Below, piece by piece: positions 1 through 5,132 of a stretch of DNA of 5,132 nt (position 1 is the stretch's first letter; each line of letters begins with the position of its first letter). Both the position numbers and the translations under genes were made by a program. The notes beneath the pieces are model-generated. The model was given only the letters and a program-made list of their open reading frames with translations, did no database searches and was not told where the DNA came from. The stretch is from assembly GCA_025458735.1 (NCBI GenBank), contig JALORV010000081.1, positions 1 to 5,132 of the forward strand. The letters run 5' to 3'. Source of the DNA: Burkholderiaceae bacterium. GTDB lineage: Bacteria; Pseudomonadota; Gammaproteobacteria; Burkholderiales; Burkholderiaceae.

Positions 1-539
1 TCGGCGCACGCGATCGCGCCATGGTGGGCCAGCAGGCAGGCACGGCGGTCGACCAGCGCCTGCACGGCGTGGTCGGACAGTTCCTGCGACCCGAAGGTCG
101 CGTAGGGCGCGCAGCGGATGTCGATGCCGCCCGCCATCGCCACCATGTAGTGGAACGCGGGGATGCCGCGGCCGTGGCAGGCCAGGGCCGTGGCGGCCGG
201 CGAGTGGGTATGGACGATCGCCGCGAACTCGGGCCGCGCGGCATAGATGTCGCGATGAAAGCGCCACTCTGACGAGGGGGTGTGGCGGCCGGTGGCGATG
301 CCGGCGTCGGACACGAACGCGAGGTGGTCAGGTTCCAGTGTGCGATAGGGCACGCCGGTCGGCGTGACGATGAAGCCCGCCTGCGCCCCGCGCCGGCAGC
401 GCACCGAGACGTTCCCCGACTTGTTGACGTTGATGCCGGCCGCGTTCATGGCCAGCGCGGTGTCGATCACGGCCTGCCGCAGGGCGGGGCCGTCCTCGGC
501 CGGTGCCGTCGGCGGGTTTGCATGGTTTTGCGCGGTCAT
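1..539 (-). CDS. Class II aldolase, L-fuculose-phosphate aldolase type (partial, C-terminus off the left edge)
   Basis: This is a zinc-dependent class II aldolase of the FucA/AraD/adducin fold; 179 residues are visible. The substrate-phosphate loop SGNVSVR lies at residues 41-47, TPTGVPY at 59-65, and PSSEWRFH at 88-95, with Glu91 in the place of the FucA catalytic Glu73. The zinc ligands are in IVHTHS (His110, His112) and in the HHG at 172-174. The stretches FHYMVAMAGG and CAPYATFGSQEL closely resemble E. coli FucA, which argues for an aldolase rather than the related dehydratase MtnB. About 18 extra, Pro/Ala-rich residues precede the FucA-like start; some 40-50 C-terminal residues should be missing. 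The ATG overlaps the mtnA stop codon (ATGA), implying translational coupling. Given that partner, the likely substrates are 5-deoxyribulose-1-phosphate and/or methylthioribulose-1-phosphate, split to dihydroxyacetone phosphate plus an aldehyde (DHAP shunt, 'Ald2' role). The fold assignment is firm. The substrate is inferred from context; fuculose phosphate remains possible. Confidence 0.9.
   Translation of the reverse strand, partial: MTAQNHANPPTAPAEDGPALRQAVIDTALAMNAAGINVNKSGNVSVRCRRGAQAGFIVTPTGVPYRTLEPDHLAFVSDAGIATGRHTPSSEWRFHRDIYAARPEFAAIVHTHSPAATALACHGRGIPAFHYMVAMAGGIDIRCAPYATFGSQELSDHAVQALVDRRACLLAHHGAIACA
536..539 (-). other. ATGA stop/start overlap coupling mtnA to the aldolase gene
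   Basis: Read on the minus strand, the bases ATGA contain the aldolase start (539-537) and the mtnA stop TGA (538-536). Such an overlap is typical of translationally coupled genes whose products are needed together, and it is the strongest local evidence that the two enzymes act in one pathway. Confidence 0.9.
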
Positions 540-1621
540 GCGGCGTGTCGCCGTGCCGGGAACAGATCGGCGAGGCGGTCGGGCGCGGCGACGCCGCGCT
601 CGGTGACGATGCCGGTGATCAGCCGCGCCGGCGTGACGTCGAAGGCCGGGTTGGCGACTTTCGTTCCGCGCGGGGCCAGGTGCACGCTGGCGGGCTGTCC
701 GGCGTCGTCCAGGCCGGCCACCGTGAGCACTTCGTCGGCGGCCCGCTCCTCGATGGGAATCGCGGCCAGCGCATCGCCGAGGGTCCAGTCGATGGTCGGC
801 GACGGCACCGCGGCATAGAACGGCACGTTGCAGTCGTGCGCCGCCACTGCCTTCAGGTACGTGCCGATCTTGTTGGCGACGTCGCCGTGTGCCGAAACGC
901 GGTCGGCGCCGACCATGACGACGTCGACCTGCCCGTGCTGCATCAGGTGGCCGCCGGCGTTGTCGACGATCAGCGTGTGCGCGACGCCGTGCGCGGCCAG
1001 CTCCCACGATGTCAGCAGCCCCTGGTTGCGCGGCCGCGTTTCGTCGACCCACACGTGCAGCGGCACGCCGTCGTCGTGGGCCGCGTAGATGGCTGCCAGC
1101 GCCGTGCCGTGATCGACCGCGGCCAGCCAGCCGGTGTTGCAATGGGTCAGCACGTTGAGCGGGCGCCCGAGCCGGGCGTGCAGTGCCCGCAGCAACTCCG
1201 CACCGTGGGCCCCGATCGCGCGGTTGAGCGCGACGTCTTCTTCGGCGATGTGGCCGCACTCCTGCCAGGCCGCGGCGGCGCGCAGGGCCGGTGCGAGGCC
1301 GGCCACATGCGCACGCAGCCGATCGAGCGCCCAGCGCAGGTTGACCGCCGTCGGCCGCGCTGCGAGCAGGCGGGCGTGACTGCGGGCGAGCGCTTCATCC
1401 GAGGGATCGGTCTGCAGCGCCAGCGCCAGCCCGTAGGCGCCGGTCACGCCGATCAGCGGTGCGCCTCGCACCACCATCGTCCTGATCGCGCTTTCGACGT
1501 CGGCGAGCGACGCCAGTTCGCGGGTGACGAAGCGATGCGGCAGCAGGCGCTGGTCGATGACGCCGACAGCGGACGTGCCGACCGGCCAGATAGACCGCAT
1601 CGGGACTCCGTTGACCTTCAT
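536..1621 (-). CDS. mtnA: S-methyl-5-thioribose-1-phosphate isomerase (MtnA)
   Basis: A cytoplasmic aldose-ketose isomerase of the eIF2B-alpha/MtnA family. It converts 5-methylthioribose-1-phosphate to 5-methylthioribulose-1-phosphate and, in DHAP-shunt organisms, 5-deoxyribose-1-phosphate to 5-deoxyribulose-1-phosphate. The 361 residues are full length for the family. Diagnostic segments are VRGAPLIGVTGAYG at 51-64, NLRWALDRL at 94-102, LTHCNTG at 158-164 with the catalytic Cys161, VDETRP at 192-197, and VGADR at 237-241 with the catalytic Asp240, followed by GDVANKIGTY at 246-255. The C-terminus carries NPAFDVTPARLITGIVTERG at 324-343. The first ATG is preferred because MKVNGxxxRSIWP fits the usual N-terminus, although its ribosome-binding site is weak. 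Met8 has a GGAG five bases upstream and is the alternative start. Its stop overlaps the aldolase ATG by 4 bp; 109 bp separate it from the gene upstream. Confidence 0.96.
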   Translation of the reverse strand: MKVNGVPMRSIWPVGTSAVGVIDQRLLPHRFVTRELASLADVESAIRTMVVRGAPLIGVTGAYGLALALQTDPSDEALARSHARLLAARPTAVNLRWALDRLRAHVAGLAPALRAAAAWQECGHIAEEDVALNRAIGAHGAELLRALHARLGRPLNVLTHCNTGWLAAVDHGTALAAIYAAHDDGVPLHVWVDETRPRNQGLLTSWELAAHGVAHTLIVDNAGGHLMQHGQVDVVMVGADRVSAHGDVANKIGTYLKAVAAHDCNVPFYAAVPSPTIDWTLGDALAAIPIEERAADEVLTVAGLDDAGQPASVHLAPRGTKVANPAFDVTPARLITGIVTERGVAAPDRLADLFPARRHAA

Positions 1622-1651
1622 CGCACTGCGCCGGACGGACTCATGCGGCCG

Positions 1652-1657
1652 ATTCTA
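1652..1657 (-). promoter_or_regulatory. Candidate -10 box for mtnA-aldolase
   Basis: On the minus strand this reads TAGAAT, five of six matches to the sigma-70 -10 consensus, in otherwise very GC-rich DNA. It would start transcription around 1645, about 25 bases before the mtnA ATG. No convincing -35 box lies 16-19 bases upstream (GTCGCG-like sequence there) and there is no extended TG, so this is a weak call resting on one hexamer. Confidence 0.3.
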
Positions 1658-1669
1658 CGGTCGCCCCAT

Positions 1670-1691
1670 GACGGCGCGACGGCGCGACGGC
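1670..1691. repeat. Short tandem repeat, 8-bp unit, about 2.75 copies
   Basis: The unit GACGGCGC occurs twice in full, followed by GACGGC. It lies in the mtnA upstream region, just where a -35 element for the candidate -10 box would fall. It is probably a slippage-prone GC-rich tract; no function is evident. Confidence 0.6.
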
Positions 1692-1722
1692 AGCGGCGGC
1701 GAGCGCTGCGGCGGCCGCGGGC

Positions 1723-1740
1723 GCGGCGATTCAGCGCCGC
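1723..1740 (-). other. Small hairpin over the DUF3149 stop codon
   Basis: A perfect 6-bp GC-only stem (GCGGCG at 1723-1728 with CGCCGC at 1735-1740) encloses a 6-base loop that contains part of the TGA stop of the small membrane gene. No U-tract follows on either strand. It could damp read-through or stabilise the upstream mRNA, but in DNA this GC-rich it may be chance. Confidence 0.25.
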
Positions 1741-1871
1741 TGGCGCTCTTCCGCCTCGATCTGCTGGTTGAAGAAGCGGCGGAACCAGAAGCCCATGCCG
1801 ATCACGAACACGATGGTGGCCAGCGACATCAGGCCGATGTCGCTGGTGAGGAGCAGCTTCAGGGCTTCCAT
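1731..1871 (-). CDS. DUF3149-type small single-pass membrane protein (46 aa)
   Basis: A 46-residue protein starting MEALKLLLTSDIGLMSL. It resembles the short DUF3149 proteins common in betaproteobacteria, whose function is unknown. Residues about 12-30 form one hydrophobic transmembrane helix with a GMGFW segment; Arg31-Arg32 and a charged, Gln/Glu/Arg-rich tail (residues 35-46) follow. By the positive-inside rule the tail should be cytoplasmic. The frame stays open further upstream, but this ATG is chosen because it has a good ribosome-binding site (AGGAA, 7-base spacer) and because the upstream extension is Arg/Ala-rich and overlaps the neighbouring gene. It sits 41 bp after the DksA-like gene on the same strand and is probably co-transcribed with it. 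Confidence 0.8.
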   Translation of the reverse strand: MEALKLLLTSDIGLMSLATIVFVIGMGFWFRRFFNQQIEAEERQRR

Positions 1872-1878
1872 GATTGGG

Positions 1879-1883
1879 TTCCT
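1879..1883 (-). promoter_or_regulatory. Ribosome-binding site fixing the start of the DUF3149 gene
   Basis: The minus strand reads AGGAA followed by a 7-base spacer and the ATG at 1871. It decides for the 46-residue product over a longer open frame that has no comparable site. Confidence 0.6.
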
Positions 1884-1912
1884 GCGCGATGCGAGTTGGG
1901 TGGGGGCGCGGT

Positions 1913-2311
1913 TCAGGCGCGCGTGCGGCGCGCGACCAGCGCAGCGCGCTCGCTGCGTTCCTGGCACTCGCAGCAGCGCGCGGCGGCCGGGTTGGCGCTC
2001 AGGCGTGCGACGGCAATGTCTTCGCCACAGTCGATGCAGGCGCCGTAGTCGCCGCTGGCCACCCGCTCGAGCGCCTCGTCGAGCCCGGCGAGTTCCTCGG
2101 CGTCGCGCGCGACGTGCGCGATGTCCATCGAGGTCGCGGCTTCGGCGGCGGCCTCGTCATCGGTGTCGAGCCGACGGTTGGGCAGGGCGGCGTCCTCGTG
2201 CGCTTCCAGTCCGTGGCGATGCAGGCGATCGGACACCGCACCGCCGACCTGCCGCCGCATCGACTTCAGCCGTACCTCAAACGTAGAGAGTTGTTCCGCA
2301 GACAGCGGCAT
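1913..2311 (-). CDS. DksA/TraR-family C4 zinc-finger protein (132 aa)
   Basis: A probable transcription effector that inserts a coiled coil into the RNA polymerase secondary channel. The C-terminal zinc finger is CxxC-x17-CxxC with Cys92, Cys95, Cys113 and Cys116; Cys114 is an extra cysteine. It is preceded by the family signature ALERVASGDYGAC (80-92). Helical, charged N-terminal segments (about 5-30 and 52-85) fit the two arms of the coiled coil. The tip motif DxxDxA of DksA is present as Asp49, Asp52 and Ala54, exactly 43 residues before the first cysteine as in E. coli DksA. The protein is shorter than DksA (151 aa), mainly through a shorter N-terminus. Residues equivalent to the DksA ppGpp-site Lys98, Arg129 and Lys139 are Gly76, Asn107 and Gln117. 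A GGGAG site lies 11 bases before the ATG. It heads the minus-strand gene group, 41 bp before the DUF3149 gene. It is a paralogue-like family member rather than canonical DksA, so no symbol is given. Confidence 0.92.
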   Translation of the reverse strand: MPLSAEQLSTFEVRLKSMRRQVGGAVSDRLHRHGLEAHEDAALPNRRLDTDDEAAAEAATSMDIAHVARDAEELAGLDEALERVASGDYGACIDCGEDIAVARLSANPAAARCCECQERSERAALVARRTRA

Positions 2312-2356
2312 TTCGTTTCTTTCTCCCCCGCGGCCAGACTACGGTGTGGCGCCGCC

Positions 2357-2371
2357 GCAGACTTGATGCCA
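2357..2371 (-). promoter_or_regulatory. Candidate sigma-54 (-24/-12) promoter for the DksA-like gene
   Basis: The minus strand reads TGGCATCAAGTCTGC. The invariant GG and GC doublets are separated by exactly 10 bases as in the consensus TGGCAY-R-N4-TTGC. Mismatches are the R position and the first T of TTGC. It would start transcription near 2346, giving a leader of about 35 bases. One such match can arise by chance and no activator site was identified. Confidence 0.22.
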
Positions 2372-2509
2372 GTCAACGCTGTTTCGACGCCGCGGGCGTC
2401 GTGCAGGCGGTGGGAATCTGCTAAGGTGGCCGCCGTTGCTGCGGTGCCACATCCGGCCGCCGCGACTCCGACACCGGCGCGGACAGGGCCGGGGCCGAGG
2501 CGACTGCAT

Positions 2510-2516
2510 GGAGTGA
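2510..2516 (+). promoter_or_regulatory. Ribosome-binding site of the acetyltransferase gene, overlapping a two-codon ATG-GAG-TGA
   Basis: GGAGTGA is one base short of the full anti-16S complement and lies 10 bases before the ATG at 2527, supporting that start over Met3 at 2533. The same bases belong to a minimal open frame, ATG GAG TGA (2508-2516), which is out of frame with the gene. Confidence 0.45.
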
Positions 2517-2526
2517 CGCCGCCGCG

Positions 2527-5132
2527 ATGAGCATGGACAGCGTCCACTATCTGAGAGCCGCGATGGTGCCGCGTTCGATCGCGGTCGTCGGCGCCAGCCC
2601 GCGGCACGACTCGCTCGGCCGCTTCGTCTACACCAACGTGATGGCAGCCGGCTTCAAGGGCGAGGTCTACGCCGTCAATCCGCGACACCGCACGCTCGAC
2701 GGCCATCCGTGCTGGCCCTCGCTGGGTGCGCTGCCGGTGAAGGTGGATCTGGCGGTCGTCGTCACCGGCCCGCAGAACGTGCCCGGCATCATCGACGACG
2801 CCGGCCGAGCGGGCGTGGGCGCGATGCTGGTGCTGTCGCCCGGCCTGTGCGAGGAAGGGCCGGAGCGCCGCCGCCTGGAACAGGAAGTCCTTACGCGCGC
2901 GCGTGTGGCCCGGGTGCGCGTGTTCGGACCCAACTGCCTCGGGCTGATGCGGCCGGATATCGGCCTGAATGCCAGCTGGGCGCGCACGGTGGCGCGGCCC
3001 GGCGCCGTGGCGCTGGTGTCGCAGTCGGGCGCCGTCACCACTTCGCTGCTCGATTACGCATGGACCGCGGGCTTCGGCTTTTCCTCCGTGGTCGCCACCG
3101 GCGCCGAGTCCGACGTCTCGATTGCGGAGATCCTCGACTTCCTGGCCGGCGACGCGGCCACGCGCTCGATCCTGCTGTACCTGGAAGGCATCCACAACGC
3201 GCGGCCCCTGCTGTCGAGCATCCGCGTGGCGGCCAGCGTCAAGCCAGTGATCGTGCTGAAGGCGGGCCGGCACGCGGCCGGCGCGCGGGTGGTGATGAGC
3301 CACAGCGGCGCGCTGGTCGGTGACGACGCGGTGTTCGACGCCGCGCTGCGCCGGGCCGGCGCCATCCGCGTGCCGAAGATCGGCGGCCTGTTCGCGGCGG
3401 CTGAGGCGCTCGCCAGCGGCCGCCTGCCGCGCGGCAACCGGCTCGCGATCGTCACCAACGGCAGCGGCCCCGGCGCACTCGCGGCCGACGCGACCGAGGA
3501 CAACCACGTCGAACTGGCGCGGCTGTCGGATGAAACGCGGTCGGCCCTCGATGCCCTGCTGCCGGTCGGCTGGTCGCATACCAATCCGGTCGACGTGCGG
3601 GCCGACGCCAATGCGGCGCGCTTCGCCTCGGCGCTGCAGCAGGTGATCGACGATCGTGCCAACGACGGCGTGCTGGTGCTGTTCGCGCCGACGCCGCAGC
3701 TGGCGGCGGAGCAGGCGGCGCGCGCCATGCTGCCGGTGGCGGCGGCGGCCGAGAAGCCGGTCGTCAGCGCCTGGCTGGGCGAAAAGGACGCCGGGCGCGG
3801 ACGGGCGGCCTTCAAGGCGGCCTCGCTGCCGGCGCTGCAGAACCCCGAGCGCGGCGTCGAAGCCTTCGGTTATCTCGCGCAGTACGTCCGCAACCGCGAG
3901 CTGCGGCTGCAGGTGCCGCCGCCGCGCCTCGACGACCTGAAGTTCGATGTGCAGGCGGCGCGCCGCATCGTCGACGGCGCGCGCAGCGCAGGCCGCCACA
4001 CGCTTGACGAGCAGGACTCCAAGGCGCTGCTGGCCTCCTTCGGCATCGAGACCGCCGTCGGCCTCGTCGCCCGCAGCGCGATGGAGGCGCGGCAGGCGGC
4101 GCAGCAGCTCGGCTTTCCGGTGGTGCTGAAGGTGCGCGCCGACGGCATCACGCACAAGAGCGACGTCGGCGGCGTGCTGCTGGGCATCGGCAGTGCCGAC
4201 GAGGTCGAGCGCGGTTTCGCTTCGATTGCGAAGCAGCTGGCCGAGCGGGCGCCGACCGCGCGCTTCGTCGGCGTGCTGGTGCAGAAAATGGTGGTGCGTC
4301 CGCAGGGCCGGGAGCTGATCGTCGGGCTGACGCGCGACCCGGTCTTCGGTCCGGTGGTCAACTTCGGCATGGGCGGCGTGGCGGTCGAGGTATTCCGCGA
4401 CTGGGCGGTGGCACTGCCGCCGCTCAATGTGTTCCTGGCGCGCGACCTGATCTCGCGCACACGCGTGGCGCGCATGCTCGATGCCTTCCGTGGCGCGCCG
4501 GCGGTCGACATCGACAAGCTGATCGAGGTGCTGCTGCGGGTGTCCGAGCTGGCCTGCGAGATCCCGGCGGTGCGCGAGCTGGAGATCAATCCGCTGCTGG
4601 CCGACGGACAGGGCGTGATCGCGCTCGATGCCCGCGTGCTGGTGTCCGACGGACCGCTGGTGGCCGACGCCACCTACTCGCACCTGGCGATCCACCCCTA
4701 TCCGCGCATGCTGGTGCGCGAGGTCGAGGTCAAGGGCGGCCGCGTGCTGCTGCGCCCGATCCGGCCGGAAGACGCCGAGGCGGAGAAGCGCTTCATCAGC
4801 CGCCTGTCGCCGCGCACCTCGTACCTGCGCTTCCATGCGCCGATCCGCGAGCTGACCATGGAGCGCCTGGTGCGCTACACGCAGATCGACTACGACCGCG
4901 AGATGGCCTTCGTGGCCATCGACACGGCCGACGAGCAGCACGAGATCCGCGGCATCTCGCGCTACACCTGCAATCCCGACGGTCGCACCGCCGAGTTCGG
5001 CGTGATCGTGGAGGACGCCTGGCAGGGGCGCGGCCTCGGGCATGTGCTGATGCAGGCGATCGAAAGCACGGCGCGGGTGCGCGGCCTCGCCGAGCTGATC
5101 GGGCTGGTGCTGAAGGACAACGACGAGATGGG
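2527..5132 (+). CDS. Type I protein lysine acetyltransferase: NDP-forming acyl-CoA synthetase-like domains fused to GNAT (Pat/PatZ/Pka family; partial, 3' end off the window)
   Basis: 868 codons are visible without interruption; E. coli PatZ is 886 aa, so only the extreme C-terminus is missing. Domain order: CoA-binding Rossmann domain (about 8-130, with VVGASP at 20-25 and FGPNCLG near 135-141); succinyl-CoA-synthetase-like domains (about 150-460) with SQSGAV at 165-170, SHSGALVG at 258-265 and TNGSGPG at 310-316; ATP-grasp (about 490-710) with VVLKVRADGITHKSDVGGV at 532-550, FGMGGVAVE at 613-621 and ELEINPLL at 684-691; and GNAT (about 739 onward) with LLRPIRPED at 741-749, AEFGVIV at 822-828 (Glu823 matching the proposed catalytic Glu of Pat) and the acetyl-CoA loop QGRGLG at 833-838. 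Characterised relatives acetylate acetyl-CoA synthetase and other central enzymes in the cytoplasm, reversed by CobB-type deacetylases. Putative phospho-His259 and the ATP-grasp Glu686/Asn688 are intact, so synthetase-type chemistry is not excluded. It is transcribed divergently from the other genes. Confidence 0.93.
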   Translation, partial: MSMDSVHYLRAAMVPRSIAVVGASPRHDSLGRFVYTNVMAAGFKGEVYAVNPRHRTLDGHPCWPSLGALPVKVDLAVVVTGPQNVPGIIDDAGRAGVGAMLVLSPGLCEEGPERRRLEQEVLTRARVARVRVFGPNCLGLMRPDIGLNASWARTVARPGAVALVSQSGAVTTSLLDYAWTAGFGFSSVVATGAESDVSIAEILDFLAGDAATRSILLYLEGIHNARPLLSSIRVAASVKPVIVLKAGRHAAGARVVMSHSGALVGDDAVFDAALRRAGAIRVPKIGGLFAAAEALASGRLPRGNRLAIVTNGSGPGALAADATEDNHVELARLSDETRSALDALLPVGWSHTNPVDVRADANAARFASALQQVIDDRANDGVLVLFAPTPQLAAEQAARAMLPVAAAAEKPVVSAWLGEKDAGRGRAAFKAASLPALQNPERGVEAFGYLAQYVRNRELRLQVPPPRLDDLKFDVQAARRIVDGARSAGRHTLDEQDSKALLASFGIETAVGLVARSAMEARQAAQQLGFPVVLKVRADGITHKSDVGGVLLGIGSADEVERGFASIAKQLAERAPTARFVGVLVQKMVVRPQGRELIVGLTRDPVFGPVVNFGMGGVAVEVFRDWAVALPPLNVFLARDLISRTRVARMLDAFRGAPAVDIDKLIEVLLRVSELACEIPAVRELEINPLLADGQGVIALDARVLVSDGPLVADATYSHLAIHPYPRMLVREVEVKGGRVLLRPIRPEDAEAEKRFISRLSPRTSYLRFHAPIRELTMERLVRYTQIDYDREMAFVAIDTADEQHEIRGISRYTCNPDGRTAEFGVIVEDAWQGRGLGHVLMQAIESTARVRGLAELIGLVLKDNDEM

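Larger units (their letters stand above)
1622..1730. other. Intergenic region between the DUF3149 gene and mtnA
   Basis: These 109 bp of extremely GC-rich, low-complexity DNA hold the candidate mtnA -10 box, a short 8-bp tandem repeat, a NotI palindrome (GCGGCCGC at 1711-1718) and a 6-bp stem (GCAGCG at 1690-1695 with CGCTGC at 1704-1709, 8-base loop). No stem is followed by a T-run on either strand, so no intrinsic terminator can be claimed. Whether mtnA is transcribed independently of the genes upstream cannot be decided from sequence. No gene fits here. Confidence 0.6.
2312..2526. other. Divergent intergenic region between the DksA-like gene and the acetyltransferase gene
   Basis: These 215 bp must hold promoters in both directions. 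Leftward, a sigma-54-like element is visible (2357-2371), and a TTGACT (minus strand, 2376-2371) has no -10 partner at 16-18 bp. Rightward, TGCTAAGGT (2419-2427) is a weak extended -10 lacking a -35. A broken hairpin spans 2426-2450 (GTGGC/GCCAC outer stem, CCG/CGG inner stem) downstream of that box and might be an operator or leader structure. No convincing CRP-type palindrome is seen and no gene fits. Confidence 0.6.

Noticed and set aside
1..539. The aldolase-fold protein as MtnB (methylthioribulose-1-phosphate dehydratase).
   Set aside because: The loops TPTGVPY, PSSEWRFH, FHYMVAMAGG and CAPYATFG follow L-fuculose-phosphate aldolase, not the MtnB pattern.
1690..1709. GC stem as an intrinsic terminator between the DUF3149 gene and mtnA.
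   Set aside because: The stem is only 6 bp and no T-run follows on either strand.
503..1771. A 422-codon open frame on the plus strand, antisense to mtnA.
   Set aside because: Composition is Arg/Gly/Val/His-rich without motifs, while the opposite strand carries all MtnA signature segments. It is a GC-driven shadow.
1872..1967. N-terminal extension of the DUF3149 frame to a start at 1967 (78 residues).
   Set aside because: The extension is Arg/Ala-rich, overlaps the end of the DksA-like gene and lacks a comparable ribosome-binding site; the ATG at 1871 has AGGAA at 7 bases and matches the family N-terminus.
2371..2376. TTGACT (minus strand) as a sigma-70 -35 box for the DksA-like gene.
   Set aside because: At 16-18 bases downstream the sequence is GC-only (GGCGCC); the nearest -10-like TAGTCT is 29 bases away.
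2709..3323. A 204-codon plus-strand frame inside the acetyltransferase gene.
   Set aside because: It is an alternative frame of a gene with continuous homology in its own frame. The translation is an Arg/Gly/Ala low-complexity string.
2266..5043. A 925-codon open frame on the minus strand, antisense to the acetyltransferase gene.
   Set aside because: Its translation is rich in His, Arg, Gln, Asp and Ala with no domain pattern, as expected when GC-rich third positions suppress stops on the opposite strand. The plus-strand frame encodes an unmistakable multidomain enzyme, and this frame also overlaps the start of the DksA-like gene.

Overview
The window is GC-rich, densely coded bacterial DNA. 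Gene content (a DUF3149 micro-membrane protein, a mid-sized DksA/TraR-type zinc-finger protein, a Type I Pat-like acetyltransferase) and codon use suggest a proteobacterium, most likely a betaproteobacterium. This is inferred from family memory, not from a search. I see no RNA gene, mobile element, CRISPR array or phage gene.

Layout: two divergent blocks flank a 215-bp intergenic region (2312-2526). On the minus strand, reading right to left, are a DksA/TraR-like zinc-finger protein (2311-1913), a 46-residue DUF3149-type membrane peptide (1871-1731), mtnA (methylthioribose-1-phosphate isomerase, 1621-536) and a class II aldolase of the L-fuculose-phosphate aldolase type (539 to beyond the left edge). 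On the plus strand one long gene runs from 2527 off the right edge: an NDP-forming acyl-CoA-synthetase-like protein fused to a C-terminal GNAT domain, i.e. a Type I protein lysine acetyltransferase (Pat/PatZ/Pka). It is open to the window edge for 868 codons.

How the genes work together: mtnA and the aldolase overlap by 4 bp (ATGA), so they are almost certainly co-translated. This pairing is the signature of the 'DHAP shunt'. In that pathway 5'-deoxyadenosine and 5'-methylthioadenosine, the by-products of radical-SAM and polyamine chemistry, are converted through an MtnA-type isomerase and a class II aldolase to dihydroxyacetone phosphate plus acetaldehyde or methylthioacetaldehyde. The nucleoside-processing step (mtnP or mtnK) is not in the window. 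The DksA-like protein keeps the DksA coiled-coil tip motif DxxDxA at exactly the DksA distance from its zinc finger, but not the basic residues of the ppGpp site, so it may be a ppGpp-independent RNA polymerase effector. The acetyltransferase probably controls central enzymes such as acetyl-CoA synthetase by lysine acetylation. Unlike the enterobacterial enzymes as I remember them, it keeps the putative phospho-histidine and ATP-grasp metal-ligand motifs of an active synthetase.

The window cuts the aldolase (C-terminus missing) and the acetyltransferase (last few tens of residues missing). No strikingly novel system is evident. The best leads are the mtnA-aldolase module, the DksA variant and the possibly catalytically intact synthetase half of the acetyltransferase.
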